DNA of 64,000 nt from Areca catechu (Eukaryota > Streptophyta > Magnoliopsida > Arecales > Arecaceae): contig CM038050.1 in NCBI GenBank assembly GCA_021397845.1, positions 111,713,891-111,777,890 on the forward strand. Direction: 5' to 3'. The stretch's first letter is position 1. Each line of letters starts with the position of its first letter. Positions 46,015-57,261 of this stretch are shown piece by piece. The notes beneath the pieces are model-generated. The model made no database searches and was not told the origin of the DNA. It worked only from the letters and a program-made list of their open reading frames with translations. The position numbers and the translations under genes are program-made.

Positions 46015-47576
46015 AGTTGCCCAGTAAGCAACCCAAGAGGGGGGGTGAATTAGGTTTCTAAAAATTACTTGATGGAATGCAAGAGTGTGTGATCCAATCC
46101 AATAATTAAACCAAGTACTATGAATGCAAATGAAGTGCTCTTAAGTAAATGTACAGCAGAAATATAAAAAAGTAAAAGTAAGAGCAAATGGAAGAGACAA
46201 GCAATCATAAACACAAAGAAGTATAGTGGTTCGGTGCTATCCAATGTACCTACGTCCACTCCCCAAGATTTCCTTGGGAATTCATTATAATCTCAACCAA
46301 TTATAGCCGATTAGTTTTTCGGGCTCACTAATCAAAACCCGACTTGTTTTCACAAGGCTCATAAGTCAAAACCTCACTTGGTTTTACGGGCTAACCAAGA
46401 ACCTAAATGATTTTAGGGCTCACCACCAACCTCCCTTGGTTTTGCGGGCTAACCAAGAACCTAATTGGATTTCAAAGGCTCACCAATAACCTCCTTTGGT
46501 TTTGCAATGGGCTAACCAAGAACCCTTACAACAAATATAGTTTTGAAGTAAAGAAACAATAAAAGCTTTCTAATAAAAAGCGGGTATCTTTTTGAAGCTC
46601 GTTGTTGTGATGCTTTCAACTTGATGAACCCTCTTTAATTGCTCAAGAATGCTTGATCTTTAATGCTCTTGAAGGCTCTTGAATGCTTGAATGCTTCTTC
46701 TTGCTTGAAGGCGGTTGAACTCAATAAATAGGAGTGAATGCTCTCTTTTCTTTCTCTTTTGTTCTTCCTTTTTCAATCTCTTGTATTTTGATTTGATTAA
46801 AATCATATAAATACCTTCCCAAGGCCTTAAATCTGGTTTCTAGCCATTAGACACAAAAAACTAGCCATTGGGAGCCAAGACGAATGAGTTCTGCATTTGA
46901 AAAACTAGCCGTTACTATTTCCAAAACTCCATGTGTCGAAACTTCAGGCTGTGAGTCAATATTTCAAGTCGACACTTGAACTCCTTGAGTCAACACCTAG
47001 TTCAAAAGTCATCAATGTAGCTTTCTAGAAATCTCAGATACATCGATACTTCTTAAGGTGAGTCGACACTTTGAGTCGACACTTAGCATCTGTGTGTCGA
47101 CACTTCAGCCAGATCTTCAACTTAGTAAGTTCTATGACCAAAAATCTCAGGCGATGAACTAATCCATGTGTTGATACTTTGAGTTGATACTTCAATTCCA
47201 TATGTTGATACTTCAGTCGTGCCATCTGAAACTCTATTTATGTATCGGCTTGAGTCGATACTTCACTATCATGTGTCGACACTTAGTGTCATGTGTCGAC
47301 ACATTGAGTTGACACTTCACTGAGATCTTCATATAAACAGCTGAACTTTTGCTGAATAAAGTCTGTGTTAAACTCAAGTATCCATTCAAGCAATCTTCAA
47401 CTGTCCAAGTCTTCTTTGAGCAGATCTTTTATCTAAATTTGGACTTCTTCGATCAGCCAACATTTTTCAAATTGATGAGCACCTTTTTTTATAAAAATAT
47501 ACTTCAAAGAAATCATTAGTACTCAACTTATACTTAAACATTTTGTTTATCATCAAAATTAATAACAGAGTCAACA
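46015..47576 (-). repeat. Sire-B 3' LTR
   Basis: It is 1,562 bp. On the minus strand it starts TGTTGACTCTGTTATT at 47576 and ends GGGCAACT at 46015 (last base changed from A). GTGTCGACAC-like motifs lie at 46925-47330. Confidence 0.9.
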
Positions 47577-47596
47577 ATCTATCCCTTTTTGATGAT
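47577..47596 (-). promoter_or_regulatory. Sire-B polypurine tract
   Basis: Minus strand ATCAAAAAGGGATAGAT next to the LTR start. The stretch 47597-48330 is 3' untranslated DNA with no gene. Confidence 0.82.
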
Positions 47597-48330
47597 GACA
47601 AAACCTTTAAGTATAAATTGCATAAAAAGCTTTCAAAAGAACTTTTCAAGATGCAAAGAGCTAATTGCAATAGATGTATCAGAGTAATTGCAATATTGAA
47701 AAAGTTGTATCAGAGTAAGAGCATTATAATGGCTAAGAGTATCAGAGCTTGAAATATATAAGAGATAAATTCATGTATCTTGATACTCTAAAAGAAAACA
47801 TGTTCAGGAGAGACAAATTCCGCAATAGACTAGACTCCCCCTGAATAGATGATTCATAAAAGAATTTGTAAACATCTTTTCAAACATGAAATTTAATTCA
47901 AAAATTGATTTTTAATACAAAGGAGGTATTACTTCCCCTTACACAATGAATTTTGCAAAGAATTTTCAATTCAAGCTCAAACAAATTTCAAAAGAGTTTT
48001 CAATTTTTCAAACTCAAAGGAATTTACACATTTATACATTTATACTTAGTCTTATTACTCCCTCTTTTTGTTATCATTAAAAAGGTAGGAAGAGAATAAT
48101 AAGTAAGTCATTCAATATAGAAAATGAAGTATAATATAACAATTCATTCATCCATTCATTCATAAACGAAGATAATGAATTACTGAAGATAATTAATGCA
48201 TTTCATTCATTTGAATTCATAACAGGAAGTACAACATAAGATTCATTCAATGTCAGAATTTGTACATAAAGAGAACATCAAAACATACAAAAAGTGTAGA
48301 AAAGCAAACTAACTAAACATAAAAAGTATC

Positions 48331-50263
48331 CTAATCCTCATCCTCATCCTCTGAAGATCCGATCTCAATCAGTCCAGTGTTAGTGAAGGAACGAGCACGG
48401 GGCCACATTGATCTGAGATCACAAAGATGGGTCCTGGTCGGTCGCAAAGGAGTATGACGACCACGTCCTATATGTCGAACATATGTCCTACCTCTAGCTG
48501 AAGCAGAAGAGGTGGAGGCTATGTCATCAGCAAGAACAGAGCAGATTAGAGCAACAATCTCTACAACTATCGGATATGGTGTACGATCAAATGATGGACC
48601 GAAATCAAGATAATGAAAACTAGGTATGTAAAAACCTAGCTCTCAGATAAGAGAGGATGTATGAACTATAGGTGTATCAACTACAGGTGAATCAAGAATC
48701 GATGTATCAGCTGAAGAAATGATAGGTGTATCAACGATAGGTGTATCAGTTGAAGAATTAATAGGTGTATCTGTAATCGGTGAGTCAATGGTAGAAGTAT
48801 CAATGATGGGTATATCAATGATAGGTGAATCAATAATAGGTGAAAGAATAGGTATAGCAGTATGATCATCAGATCTAGATGGTGGAGAGGACAGAACAAG
48901 AGTCTGAATGGGTGAACTGGAGGGATCTCGAATGGGACTCCTAGGCAAGTATATTGTCACCTCTACCGCTGGCTCTGATATCAAGTCTAGAAAGTCGAAA
49001 CCATCAGAGTCAGTCTCCTCATCATCATCATCACTATCATCCATGATTAGTGCTGGGGCAGGTGGAGCTGGAGCAGAAACTGGAACACTCCTAGAAGAGG
49101 GTTCGGATAGTGCAGTCAAGATATCGGAGATGCCATCACTCAATCCTCTATGGTTCTCTCTGGTCTCCGCAATGAAACTGTCAAGTCGCTGCCTAATAGT
49201 CATAACCTCTGTCTCCACTAAGCGACTTTATCCATAAGGCTCCCTGAAGCTCCTAGAGCATCTGACTGAGTTGGCTGAGGCTGAGGTGTAGGCTCAAACT
49301 GAGAAGTAGACTCTGGCTGCACTACTGGCTCAGTCTGAATCTCTGGAAGAGGTGCCTCGCTGGAGAATATACACTCCTCCTCAGCAGCGTCCTCATCTCT
49401 GTCATCGGCCTGTCCAGATACTCTGCATCCCCACTAACCTCTGAACAGCTGATATCCTATCCGATGTAATGACCTGATATCATAGACATCAGTATATAAA
49501 AGCATCCGGAAGGGCTCATCATCAAAGCTCACACCATACTCTTTAAATAGCAGTGTCAACCCCATCCTGTAAGGTAAGCAAAGTCTCTGACTAGTCGAAG
49601 CCTCCGTCATCTAATGTATCATGAGCAACGAAAGGTAGACGGGTGTGTGCTGTACCAAAGAGACCATGATGAGCAGCTCTCTCTCTCTCTGTGATATAAT
49701 CAAAATGGTTGGTCTTCGATTGGAGAATCCGGACAACAATGTGATGTAGAATTCTCATCTCAGTAGAGAGTCGGGATGCTGGAATAGTGGCTCCCTCAGG
49801 CAAAATATCTTTCTCAAATATGCACTGGAGTCCACTCACTCTGTCAATCAGACTATCAACTACTGAACTAGTATAATAATATCCCATACCCTGCTCAATA
49901 TCTCTGAAGTCATGGGGATATCCATGCCTTTGACCTGAGCTAGCCAACCATCACTCCCATGGGCTAAAGATCCGTATAACTCTCGTATGAGCCCTGGGTA
50001 GTATCTCTCACTCAGAGAATAGAATGACGTCAGACCAACATCTCTAATCCACTGACCTATCCTGAAATGCTGCTGGTTGACAAAATCAAAATCCACATGG
50101 CATTCTCCGATAACCATCTTCGAGCTCATCCAACTAGAAGCAGTGAATAGTGGTCGAACAGGTGGATCTGGAGCTGCAGCTTCATGTCTTGCTTTGGTTC
50201 TTCGCTCTTCTTCCTGATTGGATGGCTGAGGACGACGGACAACCTACTTTCTAGGTCCCATTC
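48331..50263 (-). pseudogene. Sire-B third ORF (env-like / putative plant transposon protein)
   Basis: A start near 50263 (MGPRK, then an early stop) leads into the conserved region MSSKMVIGECHVDFDFVNQQ (50129) and TEMRILHHIVVRILQSKTNH (about 49765), the counterpart of the Sire-A domain. A Ser/Pro/Asp-rich region (49218-48643) has an eight-residue theme, I-x-D-T/S-P-I, repeated about ten times. A basic stretch with THLCDLRS and an acidic Glu/Asp tail close at stop 48333-48331, as in Sire-A. Stops and at least two frame changes break it. No clear membrane segment. Confidence 0.75.
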
Positions 50264-50830
50264 CTCTAAATCATGGATTGAACACTAAAAGGAGGGAACT
50301 AGGGTTTTAACAGCCCAAAACGAAAAATCCAAGGGGGAAAAGTAGCAAAATCGAACCAAGAAATGTCTATAATGGGAATTTGAGAGGGTTTTTGACAAGA
50401 TTTGGAGGGAAACGGTGGTTGGAACTATTCTAGGGCAAGTGTCGGCATAATTTTGAGAGGAAAATGCCAAAGAAAATGATCGAAACAGTCTTTATTCTCG
50501 GTCTTCTGCCGTTCATGTATTGACTCACGACATAGGTCCATGTGTCGATATATGAAAGTGTCGACACATACAGGTGTCAACACAATGACTTAAAATCAAA
50601 AAAAAAGAAAATGAGAGGCACCTGTGTCGACACATGAAGGTGTCGACACATACAGGTGTCGACACAACGACTTAAAATCAAAAAAAAAGAAAATAAGTGG
50701 TAGATCAAAATCACTAGAAATTCAATGAAATTAAAGATAATTGAATATGATTGATGTCAATTTTGATCTATTATTAGTCAAAGAGAGGAAAATTCTCAAT
50801 CAAAAGGATTAATGATCCTGAGTTCTCTTC
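50264..50830 (-). other. Sire-B pol-ORF3 gap with GTGTCGACAC motifs
   Basis: No coding. At 50515-50680 GTGTCGACAC or close variants occur about eight times, including a ~64-bp near-duplicate unit (50568 and 50632) that contains AAGGTGTCGACACATACAGG. Confidence 0.8.
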
Positions 50831-53800
50831 TGATCATACTGAACCAATCTTCTTGGAGAGGCTTAGTCAAAATATCAACTAATTACAATTCGGTACAAAT
50901 AAATTTGAGCATAATATCATTATTTTCAACATGATCTTTAATAAAATGATGCCTAATTTTAATGTGTTTACTTCTAGAATGTTGAACAAGATTTTTAGTC
51001 AAGCAAATAGCACTGATATTATCACATTTTATAGGTGTACTAGTTAACTTGATTCCAAAATCTTCAAGTTATTGCTTATCCATAAGATTTGAGCACAATA
51101 ACTTCCTGCTGCAATATACTCAGCTTCAGTTATGGATAGTGCAATTGAAGTTTGTTTCTTGCTAAACCAGGAGATTAAGTTAACTCCGAGAAATTAGCAA
51201 GTTCCACTAGTACTTTTTCTATCTAATTTACATCCAGCAAAATCAGCATCAGAATATCCAATTAATTCAGTAAATGAATCTCTAAGATACCATAAGCCAA
51301 TATCAATTATACCAGATAGATATCTAATAATATGCTTAACAGCCAACAGATATGATTCCTTAAATTCAGACTGATATCTAGTACACATACATACACTGAA
51401 TGTTATATCTGGTCTACTAGCAGTTAAGTACAATAAAGAGCCAATCATACCTCTGTATAGTTTTTGATCTACAGATTTACCATGCTCATCTTTATCAAGT
51501 TTACAAGAGGGGTTCATAAGTGTACCTATTGACTTAGTAGTCTCCATCCCAAACTTCTTTAGAATTTTTCTTATATACTTAGCTAGGTTGACGAAGATTC
51601 CATCTTTAGTTTGCTTAATTTGGAGTCCAAGAAAGAAATTAAGTTCTCCCATCAAGCTCATCTCAAACTCACCCTGCATTGGCTTAGCAAACTCTCGACA
51701 AAGAATTTCATTAGTAGCACCGAAAATAATATCATCAACATAGATTTGCACTACTAATAATCATTATTTTTTTCTTTAAAAATAAAGTTTTATCAACATG
51801 GCATCTAAAAAATTCATTTTCAATCAGAAATTTGTCGAGTCTTTCATACCATGCTCGGGGTGCTTGCTTTAAACCATAAAGTGCCTTGTGCAATTTAAAA
51901 ACATGATCAGGATGTGCAGATTTTCAAATCCAGGTGGTTGTTCAACAAAAACTCTTCTATTATAAAACCATTTAGAAAATCACTTTTAACATCCATTTGA
52001 AAGCATTTGAAATCCATGAAATAAGCGAATGCTAATAGTAATCTAATTGCCTTAAGTCTAGCAACAGGAGCAAAAGTTTCATCAAAATCAATTCCTTCCT
52101 CCTGATTGTAGCCTTTGGCAACTAGCATAGCTTTATTTCTAACAACAACTCCATTTTCATTTAACTTATTCCTAAACACCCATTTAGTGCCAATAATAGA
52201 AACATTAGATGGTCTTTCTATTAATGTCCAAATATTATTTCTATCAAATTGAATTAATTCATCTTTCATAGCATTTATCCAGTTAGAATATTTTTCAGCA
52301 TCTTCAAATATTTAGACTCTACTTGAGAAACAAATGCTATATAATCATATTCATTTCTAATTGAGGCTCGAGTTCTTATCCCTTTAGATGTATCACCTAG
52401 GATTAATTCCTTAGAATGTCCATGAGCATACCTCCACTCCTTAAGTAGATATTGGTGCTTTGGAGTGTCTTCACCTTTTTTATCTTTATCTTGATTTTCT
52501 TCACTCTGCTGAGAGGGTTGATCATTCAATGTCAACTTTTGAAGCTTATCATCACCTGCACATGCATCAGAAGTATCCTCTTTTTTGGAGGATTTGTAAG
52601 TACACTCTTCAAAAACAACATGTATAGACTCCTCTACAACTAGGGTTCTTTTGTTAAAAACTCTATATGCCCTGTTTGATGTAGAGTATCCTAGGAAGAT
52701 ACCTTCATCAGACTTGGCATCAAATTTTCCAAGATTGTCTTTTCCATTATTTAAGATAAAACATTGACAACCAAAAACTCGAAAATATTTTAAAGTTAGT
52801 TTTCTTTGGTTCCAAGTTCATAAGGAGTTTTCTTCAAAATAGGATGGATTAAAACTCGATTCAAAATATAACATGCAGTATTAATACCTTCAGCCCAAAA
52901 ATATCTTGGTAAATCATTTTCGCAAAGCATAGTGCGTGCCATTTCTTCCAAAGTATAATTTTTTTTTTCTACTACCCCATTCTGCTGAGGTGCCAGGGGC
53001 AGAAAAATTATGTTCAATTCCTTTTTCATTACAAAAACTTTCAAAGTCTTGATTTTCAAATTTAGAACCATGATCACTACGTATGCAAATAACTGAAACA
53101 TCTTTTTCATTTGAAACTTTTCGGTAAAACTTTACAAATGCAAAAAATGATTCATCTTTATGTGCAAGAAAGAAAACCCAAGTAAATCTTGAAAAATCAT
53201 CCACTATAACCAATCCTTATCTCTTGCCTCCTAAACTAAATATTTTAGTTGGTCCAAAGAGATCCATATGAAGTAGTTCTAGTGGCCTACTAGTAGTAAC
53301 AAAACCTTTAGGTTTGAAAGAAGTTTTAACTTATTTTCCAAATTGACATGCTTGGTAAACTCTATCTTTTTAAAAACTAAGTTCCAGTAAATCTCTTACT
53401 AAATTTTTTTTGCAAAGTTTTGAAAGTAAATACATACTAGCATGACCTAGTCTTCTATGCCAAAGCCAACTAGCCTCATCTTTAGTAGAATTCATTACAA
53501 CTAGGCATTCTCTATTAGGCAAAGATAAATCATCTAAGTCTACCAAATAAATATTACCATGCCTTTTTCTAATGAATTGTACTCCATTTTATCTGGACTA
53601 GCAATCATGCAATAAGATAATTTAAAAATAACTTGAAAATCTTTATCATAAAACTAACTAATACTTAAAAGATTATGCTTCAAACCTTCAACTAAAAGTA
53701 CATTGCTAATACAAGTAGAAGGAGTAATGTGAACCTTACCAATACCAATAATTTTTCCTTTACCATTATCCTCGAAGGTCACACTCCCTCCATTCATTGC

Positions 53801-53900
53801 TTCAAGAGAGGTGAATTGTTTCACATCTCCTGTCATGTGCCTTGAGCAACCACTATCAAGATACCAAAGTCTTTTATTCTCCTTGGTTGCAAGACACACC
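50831..53900 (-). pseudogene. Sire-B pol: protease, integrase, RT, RNase H
   Basis: Protease WYLDSGCSRHMTGD (about 53860). Integrase: VIVDDFSRFTWVFFLAHKDE (53213), RSDHGSKFENQ and a disrupted NGVVEKKN...TLEEMARTML. RT: FDETFAPVARLKAIRLLLAF (52090) and QIYVDDIIFGATNE (about 51745). RNase H: YSDADFAGCKLDRKSTSGTC (51255), then L.DILTKP near 50870. Stops and frameshifts separate most of these blocks, for example around 53230, 52960, 52270, 51900 and 51193. Confidence 0.9.
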
Positions 53901-55619
53901 TGCAATACAAATTAAGCTTTGTTTTTAGGTACCCAAGCCAACTTGGGTCCTTTAGAGTTAGCACTTAAATTGGTTCTTTTTGGAATCCAAACTTTTTCAT
54001 AAGTATTAATTTTTCTCATATTACATTGAAAAGATTTATGACCTTGATTTTTGCATGAAAAACATATTATGCTAGATGATGAGAGTACAAAAAAGTTTTT
54101 GAAATACTTTTGTTATCTTTGGGGTCTATAACCTATTCTTGATTTGTTAAAAAATGCTCTTTGGCTATTTAAAAGAAGATTTAGTTTTTCTGAACTATAG
54201 ATTAACTTTTCGACAAAAGGTTTCATTTTGTCAAGCTCAATTTTGTACTTTTCATTTTCTAATTCTAAATCCTTGTTTTTCTTCAAAAGATCACCATTTG
54301 AAATAAAAGTTTTGGGTCTTTTTAAAACTTTATTTTTCATTGTTAGAGCATTGTTTTTCTTTTCTAAAATATCTAGTTTAGTTTTCAAATCACTAACTTC
54401 ATTTAATAAAGAATTGTTTTCATGAGAAAAATTATTTGCATGCTTTTTCAATTTTTTATTTTCAGAGAAGATTAGTTTGTAATCATGCATTAGTTCATCA
54501 AAAGTATTTCTTAATTCATCAAAAGTAAAATCTATTTCTGTATCAGAATTTACATCTTCTTGCTCTTGATGTGTTGTGAGACATAGGTTTGCAATTTTAG
54601 CTTGTTTTTCTTCTGAACTGGAGTCCTCACTATCATTTTAGGTGGCCATCATTGCCTTCTTCCTTAACTTCTTCCTTGACTTCTTTAGGAGAGGGCAGTC
54701 GAATTTATAGTATCCCGGCTTCTTACACTCGAAGCATGTAGGTATCTCCTTCTCCTTTTCCTTTTCTCTTTCTTTTTTTTCTCTTTTCCCTTCTCTTTAG
54801 TTGATTGGAACTTCTTCTCTTTATGAACCTTCTAAATTTTCTTGCAAGAAGTGCTTCTTCACTTTCATCATCATCTTCTTCTTCAGATACATCAATTGAG
54901 TATTCTTCTTGTATGGTAGATTTGAATGCAATCCCCTTTTTTTCTTATCCATATCTATAGATTTTTGCTTCAAATTTAGCTTATAAGTCATGAGCGATCC
55001 TACCAGCTACTCCAATGGTAGCTTGTCACATCTTTAGCTTCTTGGATGGTGGTCACCTTCAGATCCCATAATGTTGAAAGTGACTTGAGGATTTTGTTGA
55101 CAAGATCAGCATTAGACATTATTTTTCCTAAACTTCTCATTCCATTTATAATATTTGTAAATCTAGTGTACATATCAGTGATAGACTCATTAGGTTCCAT
55201 TTGGAATATTTCATATGCATGCACTAACATGTTCCTTTAGTATTTTTTACTTGATCAGTTCCCTCATGGGTAACTTCAAGTGTGTCCCATATTTTCTTGG
55301 CCGATGTGCAAGTAGATATCCTATTGAATTCACTAGGATCTAATGCACAATAAAGGAGATTCATTACTTTTTCATTGATCTTGGATTGTTTAATATCCTT
55401 TTCATCCCAATCCTTTTCGAGCTTTGGGATGGAAACACCATTAACCATAATTGAAGGAATATGTAGACCTTTATCAACTACCTTCCATAAGTTATAATCA
55501 ATAGAATGCATGTATATTCTCATTCTAGTTTTCCAATAAGTATAATTTGATCCATTGAAAAATGGAGGTCTATTTGAGGCTTGTCCCTCAACTACACTAG
55601 TACCAATAGGGGCTACCAT
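53901..55619 (-). pseudogene. Sire-B gag
   Basis: It starts at ATG 55619 (MVAPIGTSVVEGQASNRPPF), nearly the same as Sire-C. The gag fold ends in a stop near 55224 and is followed by frame changes. The first zinc knuckle near 54735-54695 reads CFECKKPGYYKFDC, with Tyr at the His position. A long coiled-coil region spans 54490-54130. A TAA lies at 54115-54113. A second, intact CCHC knuckle, CFSCKNQGHKSFQC, follows near 54065-54025. The frame ends in TAA followed by TTTGTATTGCAG at the pol boundary. Confidence 0.88.
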
Positions 55620-55662
55620 AGATCTTTACTCAAGACGGTTAGACCTATAAACTAAGAATAGG

Positions 55663-55674
55663 GCTCTGATACCA
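55663..55674 (-). promoter_or_regulatory. Sire-B primer-binding site (initiator Met tRNA)
   Basis: Minus strand TGGTATCAGAGC, two bases from the LTR. Confidence 0.92.
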
Positions 55675-55676
55675 CT

Positions 55677-57261
55677 TGTTGCCCAGTAAGCAACCCAAGA
55701 GGGGGGGTGAATTGGGTCTCTAAAAATTACTTGATGAAATGCAAGAGTGTGTGATCCAATCCAACAATTAAACCAAGTACTATGAATGCAAATAAAGTAC
55801 TCTTAAGTAAATATGCAGTGAAAATATAAAGCAATAAAAGTAAGAGCAAATGGAAGATACAAGCAATCACAAACACAAAGAAATATAGTGGTTCGATGCT
55901 ATGCAATGCACCTACGTCCACTCTCCAAGATCTCCTTGGGAATTCACTATAATCTCAACCAATTATAGCCGATTAGTTTTCCGAGCTCACTAATCAAAAC
56001 CCGGCTTATTTTCACAATTCACAAGGCTCATAAGTCAAAACTTCACTTGGTTTTACGGGCTAACCAAGAACCTAAATGGTTTTAAGGCTCACCACCAACC
56101 TCCCTTGGTTTTGCGGGCTAACCAAGAACCTAATTGGTTTTCAAAGGCTCACCAATAACCTCTCTTGGTTTTGCAATAGGCTAACCAAGAACCCTTACAA
56201 CAAATATAGTTTTGAAGTAAAAAAATAATAAAAGCTTTCTAATAAAAAGCGGGTATCTTTTTGAAGCTCGTTGTTGTGATGCTTTCAACTTAATGAAGCC
56301 TCTTTAATTGCTCAGGAATGCTTGATCTTTAATGCTCTTGAAGGATCTTGATTGCTTGAAGGCTTCTTCTTGCTTGAAGGTGGTTGAACTCAATGAATAG
56401 GAGCGAATGCTCTCTTTTCTTTCTCTTTTATTCTTCCTTTTTCAATCTCTTGTATTTTGATTTGATTAGAATCATATAAATACCTTCCAAATGCCTCAAA
56501 TCTAGTTTCTAGCCATTAAACATGAAAAACTAGCTGTTGGGAGCCAAGACGGAGGAGTTTTGCATTTGAAAAACTAGCCGTTACTGTTTCCAGAACTCCA
56601 TATGTCGACACTTCAGGCTATGAGTCAACACTTCAAGTCGACACTTGAACTCCTTGAGTCGACACCTAGTTCAAAAGTCTTCAATGTAGCTTTCTAGAAA
56701 TCTCAGATATGTCGACACTTCTTCAGGTAAGTCAATACTTTGAGTCGACACTTAGTATCTATATGTCGACACTTCAGCCAAATCTTCAACTTCAGCACTA
56801 TGACCAAAAATCTTAAGTGATGAGCTGATCTATGTGTCGACACTTTGAGTCGACACTTTAATTCCATGTGTTGACACTTCGGTCGTGCCATATGAAACTT
56901 TCTTTACATACCGGCTTGAGTCGACACTTCAATGTCATGTGTTGACACTTAGTATCATGTGTCGACGCTTAGTGTCATGTGTCGATACTTTGAGTCAACA
57001 CTTCACTGAGATCTTCATATAAACAACTGAACTTGTACAGAATCAAGTCTATGTTGAACTAAAATATCCATTCAAGCAATCTTCAGCTATCGAAATCTTC
57101 TTTGAGTAGATCTTTTATCTAAATTCGGATTTCTTCGATCAGCCAACATTTTTCAAATTGATGAGCACATTTTTCTATAAAAACATACTTCAAAGAAATC
57201 ATTAGTACTCAACTTATCTTAAGCATTTTGCTTATCATCAAAATCAATAACAGAGTCAACA
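55677..57261 (-). repeat. Sire-B 5' LTR
   Basis: It is 1,585 bp. On the minus strand it starts TGTTGACTCTGTTATTG at 57261 and ends TGGGCAACA at 55677. The motif cluster lies at 56590-57005. Confidence 0.92.

Larger units (their letters stand above)
46015..57261 (-). mobile_element. Sire-B: full-length, coding-defective Sirevirus (11,247 bp)
   Basis: Minus-strand order is LTR, primer site, gag, pol, pol-ORF3 gap, third ORF, polypurine tract, LTR. The gag and pol are close to Sire-C, but LTR sequence and third ORF differ from Sire-A. Perfect 5-bp target duplication. Confidence 0.93.
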
